A stretch of DNA of 64,000 nt from an uncultured Exiguobacterium sp. (GTDB lineage Bacteria > Bacillota > Bacilli > Exiguobacteriales > Exiguobacteriaceae). The DNA lies in the NCBI GenBank assembly GCA_913775715.1, contig CAJYMC010000008.1, positions 159,226 through 223,225 of the forward strand, written 5' to 3'. Within the stretch, counting starts at the first letter, position 1; every line of letters begins with the position of its first letter. Below the pieces are notes generated by a model, which ran no database searches, was not told the DNA's origin, and saw only the letters and a program-made list of their open reading frames with translations. A program made the position numbers and the translations under genes. Shown in pieces: positions 32,612-41,529 of the stretch.

Positions 32612-33523
32612 ATGAATAAAATCGCGGTAATCGGAAAAGTATTCGTCGACATAAAAGGAACTTCGTTCGCTCCTTTGCATAAGGATGCGAAAAACGTAGG
32701 AGACATCACGTTTTCGAATGGAGGAACAGGACGCAACGTAGCACAAAACCTAGCCGTCCTCGGGAATGAAGTTCGCTTTATCTCGACGGTTACGAATGAC
32801 CAGATTGGCGTTGGGGTACTCGATGAGCTGAAATCTTACGGTGCGAACGTGGATCATGTCGAAATGTTAGAAGATCATGGAATGGGCATGTGGTTAGCCG
32901 TCATGGATAACGAAGGTGATTTGCAAACATCGATCTCGAAACAACCGGATGCGAAGTTGCTCGAAGAGGCGATTTTACGTCAATCGGTCTATGCGCTCGA
33001 TGGAGTCGATGCCGTTGCGATCGATCTTGATTTGTCCGTCACGGTTTTAGAACGTTTGATTCATCTATGCCGTAAAATGGAGTTGCCATTGTTTGGTGTT
33101 TGCGGTCACTTGAGCGTCATTGAACGCAATCGCCATCTGTTACAAGGATTCACTGGATTCATTTGTAGCCGAGAAGAAGCGGAAATTTTATCTGATCTGT
33201 CGATCGTGACAGTAGAGGATGCGGTTCATGTAGCAAATGAGCTAGCGAAAAAAGGTGCTCCGTTCACGGTCGTGACGATGAGTGAACTAGGTGCGGTCTA
33301 CGTCGATCGCCGTACGGCGACATCAGGACACGTCGGAACGAAAAAAGTAAAAGTCGTTGACTCAACGGGAGCAGGCGACTCCTTCTTCTCTGCTGTCCTA
33401 TCTGAATTGACACAAGATAAGTCAGCAGAAGAGGCATTAAAGCTTGGCATGAAGGTCGCGGCAGAAGTCATTGCTTCGACAGAGAATGGACTCGTTCCGG
33501 AAATGCTGGATGCCATTCGATGA
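32612..33523 (+). CDS. PfkB-family sugar or nucleoside kinase
   Basis: 303 residues. N-terminal PfkB pattern GGTGRNVAQNLAVLG; C-terminal catalytic signature DSTGAGDSFFSAVLSEL with the base Asp. The block FSNGGTGRNVAQNLAVLGN resembles pseudouridine kinases (PsuK/YeiC), but no psuG or transporter lies nearby, so the substrate stays open. The start is ATG 32612, 7 bases after GGTGG; upstream in-frame codons have no ribosome-binding site. A Nudix gene follows 28 bases later. Confidence 0.85.
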   Translation: MNKIAVIGKVFVDIKGTSFAPLHKDAKNVGDITFSNGGTGRNVAQNLAVLGNEVRFISTVTNDQIGVGVLDELKSYGANVDHVEMLEDHGMGMWLAVMDNEGDLQTSISKQPDAKLLEEAILRQSVYALDGVDAVAIDLDLSVTVLERLIHLCRKMELPLFGVCGHLSVIERNRHLLQGFTGFICSREEAEILSDLSIVTVEDAVHVANELAKKGAPFTVVTMSELGAVYVDRRTATSGHVGTKKVKVVDSTGAGDSFFSAVLSELTQDKSAEEALKLGMKVAAEVIASTENGLVPEMLDAIR

Positions 33524-33551
33524 ATTCATTTTTAAAAAAGGGGGTGGCGTC

Positions 33552-33980
33552 ATGCCGATTCAACGAAGTGCGATCATTTTACGAAACGAACAGGATGAAA
33601 TTGCGTTGATCCGACGGGATAAACCGAACGAAACATATTATGTTTTTCCGGGTGGTGGAAAAGATGATGGAGAATCGCTAGAAGAGACAGCGATTCGTGA
33701 AGCACATGAAGAACTTGGTGTCGACGTGGAGTTGACCGGCATCGCTGCTATCGTCCGTTTTAATGGATTCGATAACCCTTATTTTTGGGCGAAAACAATT
33801 GGCGGTCGGTTTGGCACGGGTACGGGTGAAGAATTCGAAGAGGAGGGATCGGGTTATACACCGGTCTGGATCAAGCGATCCGAGTTGCCTTCATTACCGA
33901 TTCGTCCACCGTCACTTGCCAAACAGCTGGCAAAAATGACAGAACCGTTCTATGAATTGATCCTTTCTGAAAACGAATGA
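33552..33980 (+). CDS. Nudix hydrolase
   Basis: 142 residues. The Nudix box GGGKDDGESLEETAIREAHEELGV matches GX5EX7REUXEEXGU. The N-terminal strand (QRSAIILRNEQDEIALIRRDKPNE) and the Tyr- and Phe-rich region before the box suggest a nucleotide or nucleotide-sugar substrate, but it cannot be named. ATG 33552 follows GGGGGTGG. It is probably co-transcribed with the kinase upstream. Confidence 0.88.
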   Translation: MPIQRSAIILRNEQDEIALIRRDKPNETYYVFPGGGKDDGESLEETAIREAHEELGVDVELTGIAAIVRFNGFDNPYFWAKTIGGRFGTGTGEEFEEEGSGYTPVWIKRSELPSLPIRPPSLAKQLAKMTEPFYELILSENE

Positions 33981-34066
33981 GGTTTTAGTTGAAATAAAAT
34001 GGGAAAAGTATATTAAAACAATGAGGTGGTCGTTGACTGCCTCTTTTTCATGAAGGAGAGATGACG

Positions 34067-34975
34067 ATGGCGCATTCACGCGACCCAAAAGGGCTTGCCC
34101 TGAACTTAAAGCAGCGAATGTCCGATCATAACATTACGGATTATGCAGGAACACTCGCTTATTACTGGTTTTTATCCATTTTCCCAGGCATCATTTTCGT
34201 CATTTCCGTCTTATCGTTTTTTGATATTGATCGTCAGACGCTTGAGTCGCAAATCCGCGACTTAGCGCCGGGTGGAGCCGTCAATACATTCACCGACACG
34301 ATTTTCCAGGCTATCAAGGAACCACAAGGTGGATTATTATCGATTGGTGCGATTCTTGCCATCTGGTCCGCTTCGAAAGGCGTCGATCGTTTAATCACGA
34401 CGGCGAACCACGCTTATGGTGACTTTTCGCCCCGAGGTTTCGTCGCAGCGCGTGGGATTGCCTTGTTACTCACAATCGTTCTTGGAATCGGGATGTTGTT
34501 GTTGATCGTACTGAACGTTCTGGGCGGTCCGATCATCACGTATCTTGCGAATTTCGTCCTGCCGATCGACATGGGACAAAAAGTCTTACTGACCGTCTTG
34601 CGATACGTCGTGTCGACGATTCTGTTAATTGGTATCTTATCGATCTTTTACCGCGTCGCTCCAAAGCGTTCGATTACGTTTAAAGAGGCAATTCCGGGAG
34701 CAGTTTTTGGTGTTATCGTCTGGCAATTGTTATCGGTCGGGTTCGGATTTTACGTCTCGAACTTCTCGAACTACAATCAAACGTACGGTTCGCTCGGTAG
34801 TGTCGTCATCTTGTTATTGTGGCTTTACTTCACAGGGTTGATTATCTTACTTGGTTCTGAATTGAACGCATCATGGGAACGATTCATGAAAAAAGCAGAT
34901 CCGAAGAAGATGGAGGAGAAACGCTTGAAGGAACAAGCGGAACTCGATGCGATTCCAACGAACACGTTCGGATGA
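34067..34975 (+). CDS. YihY/BrkB-family membrane protein (YfkH-like)
   Basis: 302 residues with six predicted membrane helices, beginning with a charged segment (LNLKQRMSDHNITDYAGTLAYYWFLSIFPGIIFVISVLSFF). The family motifs YRVAPKRSITFKEAIPGAVFGVIVWQLLSVGFGFYVSNFSNYNQTYGSLG and VVILLLWLYFTGLIILLGSELNA are clear. The family was once called RNase BN, wrongly; its transport role is unproven. The start is ATG 34067, 8 bases after AAGGAG; an ATG two codons earlier is too close. A terminator follows. Confidence 0.87.
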   Translation: MAHSRDPKGLALNLKQRMSDHNITDYAGTLAYYWFLSIFPGIIFVISVLSFFDIDRQTLESQIRDLAPGGAVNTFTDTIFQAIKEPQGGLLSIGAILAIWSASKGVDRLITTANHAYGDFSPRGFVAARGIALLLTIVLGIGMLLLIVLNVLGGPIITYLANFVLPIDMGQKVLLTVLRYVVSTILLIGILSIFYRVAPKRSITFKEAIPGAVFGVIVWQLLSVGFGFYVSNFSNYNQTYGSLGSVVILLLWLYFTGLIILLGSELNASWERFMKKADPKKMEEKRLKEQAELDAIPTNTFG

Positions 34976-34982
34976 AGATACG

Positions 34983-35022
34983 AAAAAACGTCTGATTGCC
35001 ATGCGGCAGTCAGACGTTTTTT
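34983..35022. terminator. Bidirectional terminator after yfkH and the P-type ATPase gene
   Basis: AAAAAACGTCTGA pairs with TCAGACGTTTTTT, so T-runs stand on both sides for the convergent genes. Confidence 0.88.
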
Positions 35023-35027
35023 GATGG

Positions 35028-36977
35028 TTAAGCGGCTAAACGTTTTTCAGATGAACGCTGTGGAAGACTTGGTAAAGCATCCTGTTGAAGAAGACGTAAA
35101 CCATTCAAGATGACAAGAATCGTTGATCCTTCGTGTCCGACGACAGCGAACGGCATGATCAAGAACTGTGACAAGTTCGATGCGATCAACAGGAGGATGA
35201 CACCAATCGCCAGCGTGATGTTTTGTTTGACGATTCGGTTCATCTTCCGGGCTTTATGCACGGCATAGGCAAGGCGACCTAAGTCATTTTTCATCAAAAC
35301 AACGTCAGCAGTCTCAAGCGCGGCATCGGTTCCTTCACCCATCGCAATCCCGACATGTGCTAATGCAAGGGCTGGGGCATCGTTAATGCCGTCACCGACC
35401 ATCGCGACGGTCCGACCTTCTGTTTGGTATTGTTTGATGTAGCGTACTTTATCTTCCGGTAGGCACTCAGCGACGAAGTCCGTCAATCCCGCCTCACGTG
35501 AGATGGCAGCTGCCGTGATCGGATTATCACCAGTTAACATGATCGTTGCGATGCCGAGATCATTTAAGGCGGCAATCGCTGTTTTGGCTTCCGGACGAAT
35601 CGTATCACGTAACGCATAAAGCGCTACGATCTGTGCTCCATTGCTGACATAAACGATCGTATGCCCTTGTTCTTTCAATGACTGTTCGATTGCGACGAAT
35701 GGATCGTCTAAACCATCGTGGAATGCCCGTTTACCGATACGATACGTGACACCATCGACGGTCGCTTCAATCCCGTATCCTGTCACATCTTTAAACGTTG
35801 ATGGTTCGCGGACATCGGTTTTTAAGTGATCGACGATCGCTTGTGCGAGCGGGTGGTTCGACTGTGCTTCGATGGAAGCAACCGCTTGTTCGACGGCTCG
35901 GACATCGATTCCTTCCGCATACCGACTTTCAGTGACGACCGGTTTACCCGTTGTCAGCGTCCCCGTTTTATCGAAGACGATCGTATCGACTTGACCAAGC
36001 GTCTCGATGTGGGCGCCTCCTTTGAAGAGCACACCGTTTTTCGCAGATGCGGCAATCGCGGATAAGGCAGCAGGTGTAATCGATGCGACAAGCGCACAAG
36101 GTGAGGCGACGACGAGAAGAATCATCGCGCGGTAAATACTTGTCTCAAATGTCCAACCGACGACGTAATGAGGGAGGACCATCATTAGTGCAACGACAAG
36201 GAGGACGATTTTGACATAACGGCTTTCAAACCGTTCGATGAATTGAGCAGATGGAGATTGTTCGCTTTGGGCATTTTGGACCATATGAATGATCTTTTGG
36301 AACAACGATTCGTCAGCAGCTTTCGTCATCTCAATCGTCAAGACACCATTCATGTTGACGGTCGAGTTATAGACGGTATCGCCCGTTTGTTTTTCAACCG
36401 GAATCGATTCACCCGTGATCGATGCTTCTTCGATTGCCGCTTGACCACGAACGATGACACCATCGACTGGAATCCGTTCACCCGGACGAACATAAACAAG
36501 GTTGCCGATCGCTAATTGCTCGATTCCGACGACTTCGAGTTGTCCGTTTGCATTCAGACGTGTTGCTTCCTCCGGTTGTAAGGACATCAAGCTTTGTAAG
36601 GCACGTTCGTTCTTATTCATCGTATATGTTTCAAGGGCACCGGATAACGCAAAGATGAAGATGAGGATCGCACCTTCCATCCAGTAGCCGATGGCAGCCG
36701 CACCGATGGCAGCTAAAATCATCAACAATTCGACGTTCAACGTTTTTTCCTGATACGTCTCCGTCAATCCTTCCTTCGCTTTCGCATATCCTCCGATGAC
36801 ATATGCTGATAAGTACAACGTGACATAAACGGCAGACGCCGTATTGAATTTTTCGAGTCCGTAAGCAACTAAAATCAATATTCCGCTAAACAATGCTAGA
36901 ATCAATTCGTGATGCTCATCCCAAGCATGACGGAATACGGAACGCTGTTGAACATCGGTAGTAGTGGAAGTCGTCAT
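35028..36977 (-). CDS. pfeT: P1B-type metal ATPase, probable Fe(II) exporter (PfeT/FrvA-like)
   Basis: 649 residues. Several N-terminal membrane helices, the actuator motif ITGESIPV, the metal-site helix ASPCALV (about residue 291), the phosphorylation motif DKTGTLTTGKPV (about 334), and GDGINDAPALA. No CxxC or His-rich metal-binding domain is present at the N-terminus. SPC together with this layout fits the group containing B. subtilis PfeT (ZosA) and Listeria FrvA, which export ferrous iron. The Fur and PerR boxes upstream support iron as the cargo; cadmium, zinc or cobalt cannot be ruled out from sequence. ATG follows AAAGGAG. Confidence 0.85.
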   Translation of the reverse strand: MTTSTTTDVQQRSVFRHAWDEHHELILALFSGILILVAYGLEKFNTASAVYVTLYLSAYVIGGYAKAKEGLTETYQEKTLNVELLMILAAIGAAAIGYWMEGAILIFIFALSGALETYTMNKNERALQSLMSLQPEEATRLNANGQLEVVGIEQLAIGNLVYVRPGERIPVDGVIVRGQAAIEEASITGESIPVEKQTGDTVYNSTVNMNGVLTIEMTKAADESLFQKIIHMVQNAQSEQSPSAQFIERFESRYVKIVLLVVALMMVLPHYVVGWTFETSIYRAMILLVVASPCALVASITPAALSAIAASAKNGVLFKGGAHIETLGQVDTIVFDKTGTLTTGKPVVTESRYAEGIDVRAVEQAVASIEAQSNHPLAQAIVDHLKTDVREPSTFKDVTGYGIEATVDGVTYRIGKRAFHDGLDDPFVAIEQSLKEQGHTIVYVSNGAQIVALYALRDTIRPEAKTAIAALNDLGIATIMLTGDNPITAAAISREAGLTDFVAECLPEDKVRYIKQYQTEGRTVAMVGDGINDAPALALAHVGIAMGEGTDAALETADVVLMKNDLGRLAYAVHKARKMNRIVKQNITLAIGVILLLIASNLSQFLIMPFAVVGHEGSTILVILNGLRLLQQDALPSLPQRSSEKRLAA

Positions 36978-37065
36978 ATTAAAACTCCTTTCAAAATGTA
37001 AATGAGAAATGAAATCATTATAGAAAGAGAATGAGAATGTGATGTATCAATGAGTTTAACTGATT

Positions 37066-37084
37066 GATAATGAGTTTCATTGTC
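37066..37084. promoter_or_regulatory. Fur box
   Basis: GATAATGAGTTTCATTGTC agrees with the 19-bp Fur consensus at 15 of 16 arm positions. It lies 89 bases before the ATPase start and 78 before the EamA start. Confidence 0.7.
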
Positions 37085-37090
37085 TCTAGA

Positions 37091-37105
37091 TTATAATTAT
37101 TATTA
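37091..37105. promoter_or_regulatory. PerR box
   Basis: TTATAATTATTATTA matches the PerR consensus TTATAATnATTATAA at 13 of 14 fixed positions. It stands 6 bases from the Fur box, in the gap between the P-type ATPase and the EamA gene. Confidence 0.65.
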
Positions 37106-37162
37106 TCTGTAGGATTACTATACCATGCTTCAGTGAAAAGGAACAGGAAAGGAACTAGAAAG

Positions 37163-38092
37163 ATGCAAAAAATTTTAACCCATCGGATTGGACTCGTCGT
37201 CTTTGCATTACTGACGACTTTTTTGTGGGGAAGTGCGTTTCCCTTCATTAAAAAAAGTTACGAATTACTACAGATCACATCTTCCGAATACGGAGAACAG
37301 CTGCTGTTCGCGAGCTATCGCTTCTTCTTGGCGGGTGTGCTGTTACTTGTCGTCAGTGTCTTCGTCTTCAAACAAACGATCACACTGAAGGAGCGGACCT
37401 ATGCCTATAGCCGTCTAGGCTTCTTTTTGACGTTCTTGCAGTATGTCTTCTTCTATATTGGTCTCTCCTTATCAACGGGAGTGCAAGGATCAATCATTGC
37501 TGGGTCGACCTCATTCTTCCAAATGTTATTGGCTCATTTTCGATATGAAGACGACCGATTGAACCGATTCAAGGGACTCGCCTTATTCTTAGGGTTCACA
37601 GGTGTCATTTTGGCCAACTGGCCGCAAGGTGGACAAGGTGTCTCGTTTGGAGTTGGAGAAGGATTATTGATTGCAGCAATGGTTTCCGGGGCGTTCGGTA
37701 ACTTGATCGCAAAAGAATACTCAGCACGTTATCCAGTGGCACCGATGACTGGATGGGCGATGGTCATTGGATCGATTGGTCTTTTTATCGCAGGAGTCAT
37801 TCTCGATGGTCACGTCGCGCCGTTTAGCTTTTCAACGACAAGTGCTTGGATGCTCGTGTATCTTGCCTTTTTATCAGCGACTGGATTTACGCTTTGGAAC
37901 TTACTAATGAAATATAATCCAGTTAGTAAAGTGTCGTTGTTTATGTTCTTCGTACCGATCTATGGTGTCAGTCTATCGGCCTTGATTCTGGGCGAGACGA
38001 TTCCACCGCAAGCATTGCTTGGTTTACTCTTCGTCGTCGGTGGTATTTTAGTGTCGACGTACCTTCCTGTATGGTTTCAAAAGCGAGGTTGA
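37163..38092 (+). CDS. EamA/DMT-family transporter
   Basis: 309 residues with ten membrane helices in two EamA repeats of five. The first contains GLVVFALLTTFLWGSAFPFIKKSYELL and the second begins at VGEGLLIAAMVSGAFGNLIAKEYSARYP. It ends in a short basic tail. Such proteins export metabolites or drugs; the substrate is unknown. The start is ATG 37163 after AAAGGAAC; an upstream ATG has no ribosome-binding site. Its promoter region is shared with the Fur- and PerR-box region, so iron- or peroxide-dependent expression is possible. Confidence 0.88.
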   Translation: MQKILTHRIGLVVFALLTTFLWGSAFPFIKKSYELLQITSSEYGEQLLFASYRFFLAGVLLLVVSVFVFKQTITLKERTYAYSRLGFFLTFLQYVFFYIGLSLSTGVQGSIIAGSTSFFQMLLAHFRYEDDRLNRFKGLALFLGFTGVILANWPQGGQGVSFGVGEGLLIAAMVSGAFGNLIAKEYSARYPVAPMTGWAMVIGSIGLFIAGVILDGHVAPFSFSTTSAWMLVYLAFLSATGFTLWNLLMKYNPVSKVSLFMFFVPIYGVSLSALILGETIPPQALLGLLFVVGGILVSTYLPVWFQKRG

Positions 38093-38155
38093 CGAAGATT
38101 CAGAATCGTGTAAAAATAGTTTCAATTAAAGTAACTCCCAATCGTTCGTTGCTCA

Positions 38156-38177
38156 AGCCGACCCGTTCGGCTTTTTT
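38156..38177 (+). terminator. Terminator after the EamA gene
   Basis: AGCCGA and TCGGCT pair around CCCGT, followed by T5-T6. Confidence 0.8.
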
Positions 38178-38255
38178 CTGTACGGTCAAGTGAAGACCGA
38201 TTCGGCCTTGTCTGAAAGGCTAGTGCGACTATTAAACGAAAGGAGATGAAAACGG

Positions 38256-38543
38256 ATGGAACGGAATGAGATCGTTCGAAAGATCATTGCCACTCGTCGT
38301 CCACGTGATGAGTTTGCCCGGTTCGTCGTGACGTGCGTCAGTCAGCAGTTAAAGGAAACCCATGGAGATGTGGATGTGGAGATCATCGAGGCGGAGAGAG
38401 GTTACGATTCAGTGTGGTCAATCAACGGTCGAGAGGTTGTCGTGCTGCTCGAGACAGAAGAGCTGAAGCGTGCAAAAGAACAGCCGTATGCGATCGACGA
38501 TAAGCTCTGGCGGAGTTTTCGGCAAGAAGGAATCGTGAAATGA
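38256..38543 (+). CDS. Hypothetical 95-residue protein
   Basis: A small soluble protein rich in Arg, Glu and Val, which I do not recognise. It has a helical N-terminus (ERNEIVRKIIATRRPRDEFARFVVTCVSQQLKE) and then beta strands (DVDVEIIEAERGYDSVWSINGREVVVLLET). No metal-binding or membrane features are present. The ATG follows AAAGGAGATG and a strong terminator directly follows, so it is probably a real single gene. Confidence 0.65.
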   Translation: MERNEIVRKIIATRRPRDEFARFVVTCVSQQLKETHGDVDVEIIEAERGYDSVWSINGREVVVLLETEELKRAKEQPYAIDDKLWRSFRQEGIVK

Positions 38544-38544
38544 A

Positions 38545-38586
38545 AAAAACGGATCTTGCGCATCGATGGCGCAAGGTCCGTTTTTT
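38545..38586. terminator. Bidirectional terminator between the 38256 gene and the MFS gene
   Basis: AAAAACGGATCTTGCGC pairs with GCGCAAGGTCCGTTTTTT, 15 or more pairs with one mismatch, with A- and T-runs on the two sides. Confidence 0.85.
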
Positions 38587-39733
38587 AGATTCCGGATGTC
38601 TCATGACGTTTGGCATACCGCAATAGAAGCGCAAGCGTCGTCAAGACAAGAACGAATAAACTGAAATACAGCATGGAAGGTAGTATGACGAACAGACTAC
38701 CGGCAATTGGACCAAGAATCGAACCGAGACTGAAGGCAATCCCGGCAAGTAAGTTACCCGTCGGTAGAAGATGACGTGGTAGCTGTTCCGTCATATAGGC
38801 GACACCGAGCGAGTACGTCGAGCCGAGTGCCATTCCACTGACAGCAAAAATCGCGAACAACCAGCCGTGGCGTTCGAAGGCGAAGCAAGCAATGAGAAAA
38901 GCGACGGAACCAATCGAAAGAACGGTTACCAACGTCCGACGTTTTCCGAAGTGATCAGCAAGTCGTCCCAGTGGAAGTTGCATGATCAATGAGCTGACGA
39001 CGAATGTCGTGATCAAGGTACTCGTCTCGGATAAACCATATCCGTTACGCGTCGCAAAAACGGGAAAACTGGCGTTCAGTGTGGCTTCGAGAAAACCGTA
39101 TGTAAAGCCAGGAAGTAACGTAAACCACGCGGTCGATAGAACGAGACGATATCGTGAGGCGGCACTTTGCAATTCCTCTGGCATAACGGACGACGGTTTT
39201 TCATTTGGCATACGGAATAATAAAATCAGAACGATGACGGTCAAAGTCCCTGTTAACACGAACGGTAACCAGTCGATCACGTCAACCAGAGGTGCCGCAA
39301 GAGGACCTAAGGCAAAACCGAGACCGAATGCCATTCCGTATAACGACATCGTACGTCCTAATCGTTCATTTGGTGTAATGGACGTCACCCAGACTTGTGA
39401 ACCATAATGTAACGTCTGATCACCGAATCCAACGAGGAAGCGGAGGATCACCCAAGCGATGATGCTCGGGAGTAACGGGAATAAGAAGACAGCCACCGCG
39501 ACGAGGGAGAGACCGAATGAGATGACAGGGATATAACCACGCCGTCGCAGTGGACCTTCCATGAGAGGGGCGGCAACGATGACACCGATATAGAGAACGG
39601 CGGCACTGAGTCCGTTAATGAAAGCGGATGTTCCTTGACGTTCTAACAAGATAGACAGCAACGGAATCAGTAATCCTTGTGTGAAACCGGAGATGAAGAC
39701 GATCGATAAGATGAGAGCAAAACGACGTGACAC
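38585..39733 (-). CDS. MFS transporter, 12 helices
   Basis: 382 residues with twelve membrane helices in two six-helix halves. The loop 2-3 region reads GPLRRRGYIP, and the second half has the matching LGRLADHFGKRRTL motif. It probably exports a small molecule or drug; the substrate is unknown. The GTG start at 39733 is weakly supported by AAAGGTCG about 12 bases upstream. It occupies the position of yfkF in the B. subtilis yfk region (inference from the yfkH- and yfkA-like neighbours). Confidence 0.85.
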   Translation of the reverse strand: MSRRFALILSIVFISGFTQGLLIPLLSILLERQGTSAFINGLSAAVLYIGVIVAAPLMEGPLRRRGYIPVISFGLSLVAVAVFLFPLLPSIIAWVILRFLVGFGDQTLHYGSQVWVTSITPNERLGRTMSLYGMAFGLGFALGPLAAPLVDVIDWLPFVLTGTLTVIVLILLFRMPNEKPSSVMPEELQSAASRYRLVLSTAWFTLLPGFTYGFLEATLNASFPVFATRNGYGLSETSTLITTFVVSSLIMQLPLGRLADHFGKRRTLVTVLSIGSVAFLIACFAFERHGWLFAIFAVSGMALGSTYSLGVAYMTEQLPRHLLPTGNLLAGIAFSLGSILGPIAGSLFVILPSMLYFSLFVLVLTTLALLLRYAKRHETSGI

Positions 39734-39766
39734 GAGTAACGACGACCTTTCTTTTTTCTTTTAGCA

Positions 39767-39803
39767 TAACACGCCCCGGACTCCGAAAAGGGAGACCGGG
39801 GCG
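39767..39803. terminator. GC-rich hairpin after the 39808 gene
   Basis: ACACGCCCCGGACTCC and GGAGACCGGGGCGTG(C) form a stem of about 15 pairs around GAAAAGG; the T-runs at either side are poor, so it may be a weak terminator or a stability element. Confidence 0.55.
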
Positions 39804-39807
39804 TGCT

Positions 39808-39990
39808 TCATTTATTTTCTTGTTCAAACCGTGTCGGACGAGGCATATGCAGGAGATGTTCATCCCAATCCGTCTGATCAAAGACTTCATCATGTTCAAT
39901 ACTGTGTGAAGCACGAATGCCAACCATCATGACGAACAGGACCATACTGAACGTACCGATGATTGCGACAATACCTATGAGCCATTCCAT
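39808..39990 (-). CDS. Small single-pass membrane protein
   Basis: 60 residues from ATG 39990, 8 bases after AAGGGG. One N-terminal membrane segment (WLIGIVAIIGTFSMVLFVMMVGI) is followed by an acidic, polar tail (ASHSIEHDEVFDQTDWDEHLLHMPRPTRFEQENK), probably cytoplasmic. I know no family. It lies between the MFS gene and yfkAB, on the same strand. Confidence 0.6.
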   Translation of the reverse strand: MEWLIGIVAIIGTFSMVLFVMMVGIRASHSIEHDEVFDQTDWDEHLLHMPRPTRFEQENK

Positions 39991-40079
39991 CCCGGTCACC
40001 CCTTTTTAAGAAAACAGAATGTGTCTACTTTGTGACGTTTTTTCCCGGCATGGCTTCGTTTGAAACCTATTTTCCGTTC

Positions 40080-41192
40080 TTAAAGCCGACTTGATTGTTT
40101 TGTGAAATCAATCTCAGGGTAATAAGCGTTCTTCACAAGCGCATTCGGTCCAAGGCACTGCACCGCAGGGCAGTGACATGACAAGCTTTTATTCAGATCT
40201 GTCTCTTGCCACTGCGCATACGCATCATTAAAAGACGTCTCGTGAATCGTACCAAGCGAAGCGAGTTCATCGCCAAAGTCGGTCACGATGATTTCACCGT
40301 CAAAGATGTTGACGTTGAGACGAGAACGACCATCTGGGTCATTGCGGACCGATACGTTTTTCTCTTGACGCAAGCGACGGTGCAATTCTAAATCTGCCTC
40401 TTCCATCGAACAAGCGTAAAAAGGCAGTGTTCCGAATAACATCCAGACGTTTGGATCCCGAACGTCGAGCAGACGATGGATTCCGTCGCGGATTTCAGAT
40501 AAGCTAGCTGCTTCGATCATTGACGCGAAGTCAGCGGGGTACATTGGATGCACCTCATGGCGGACGCAGCCCATATCGACGATTTCCTTATGGATGGCTT
40601 CAAGATGTGGCAACGTCCGTTTATTGATCATCGTCTCGGCAGACACGATGACACCTCGTGCATTCAGGACACGAGCATTCTCTTTCATCGTTTCAAATAG
40701 TTTCGTCCGTGCTTCACGTGATGGTTTTCGCTCCATCATCGCAAAACCACCATCGATGAAATCATCGGCTGTTCCCCAGTTATGTGAGATATGCAAAACA
40801 TCTAGATAAGGAATGATTAATTCATAACGAGATAACGGAAGTGTTAAATTTGAGTTGATTTGGGTTTTAGCACCACGTTCGTGGGCATACTTAAGTAAAG
40901 GGACGACATATTCCTTGACGGATTTCATCGAGAGCATCGGTTCTCCGCCTGTGATTGAAAAGGCACGCAGGTGTTCGATTTCATCCAGACGTTGAATGAG
41001 CAGTTCGACTGGGATTTCAGGTGACTCGCTACTGGATAACATGTAACCGACGGCGCAATGTTCACAGCGCATGTTACACAGTTTTGTCGTCGTGACTTCG
41101 ATGTTCGTCAAACGGACGGTGCCGTATTGTTCAATGTCACGATAAGCTTCCCACGGATCGTTTGCGATCGTGATGGATGATGATTGTGGCAT
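40080..41192 (-). CDS. yfkAB: Radical SAM protein YfkAB
   Basis: 370 residues. The N-terminal radical SAM cluster motif is CNMRCEHC (CxxxCxxC), with the SAM-binding SITGGEPML soon after. The C-terminus holds a further Cys group (SCHCPAVQCLGPN, a CxCxxxxC type). This layout is that of the B. subtilis yfkAB product, a full-length radical SAM protein of unknown substrate. The ATG is preceded by AGGAGGAG. It is divergent from the small 41277 gene. Confidence 0.9.
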   Translation of the reverse strand: MPQSSSITIANDPWEAYRDIEQYGTVRLTNIEVTTTKLCNMRCEHCAVGYMLSSSESPEIPVELLIQRLDEIEHLRAFSITGGEPMLSMKSVKEYVVPLLKYAHERGAKTQINSNLTLPLSRYELIIPYLDVLHISHNWGTADDFIDGGFAMMERKPSREARTKLFETMKENARVLNARGVIVSAETMINKRTLPHLEAIHKEIVDMGCVRHEVHPMYPADFASMIEAASLSEIRDGIHRLLDVRDPNVWMLFGTLPFYACSMEEADLELHRRLRQEKNVSVRNDPDGRSRLNVNIFDGEIIVTDFGDELASLGTIHETSFNDAYAQWQETDLNKSLSCHCPAVQCLGPNALVKNAYYPEIDFTKQSSRL

Positions 41193-41276
41193 AGGTACTC
41201 CTCCTTTTTAGTGCTCCACTTCGTATCGTATGCTAAAATAACGTCGGAATCCAGCGGAAGAAAGGAAGTCTGAATA

Positions 41277-41489
41277 ATGGGAAAAGCAAGAACTGATAAA
41301 CTTGGTCAAATGAATGTGCTAAAATCAAGAATGCAGCTTCTCTGTCATACAATCGATTCACTCGATGAATCATCAGATATCGAAGATTTAGAACGACTGA
41401 TCGTATCACTGGATCAACTCAAGGCGAAGGTCGTTCGATATGCGAAGGATATGAAAGAACAAGAAGAAACGAAAAAAGCGGTAGATTGA
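41277..41489 (+). CDS. SE1561-family small protein
   Basis: 70 residues, highly helical: MGKARTDKLGQMNVLKSRMQLLCHTIDSLD then a second helix (DLERLIVSLDQLKAKVVRYAKDMKEQE). The start MGK... and the DxE-DLERLIxxLDxLxxKV pattern recall the SE1561 family of small Firmicutes proteins, which has no known function. ATG follows AAAGGAAG by about 10 bases. It lies just upstream of rlmCD, with a terminator overlapping its end. Confidence 0.7.
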   Translation: MGKARTDKLGQMNVLKSRMQLLCHTIDSLDESSDIEDLERLIVSLDQLKAKVVRYAKDMKEQEETKKAVD

Positions 41490-41501
41490 GACCGCTTTTT
41501 C
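41470..41501 (+). terminator. Terminator overlapping the end of the SE1561-like gene
   Basis: AAAAAAGCGGT and ACCGCTTTTT form a 10-bp stem that includes the last codons of the gene, followed by T5. Confidence 0.75.
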
Positions 41502-41529
41502 ATTTGCACAAACGGAAAGGATGAAATCG

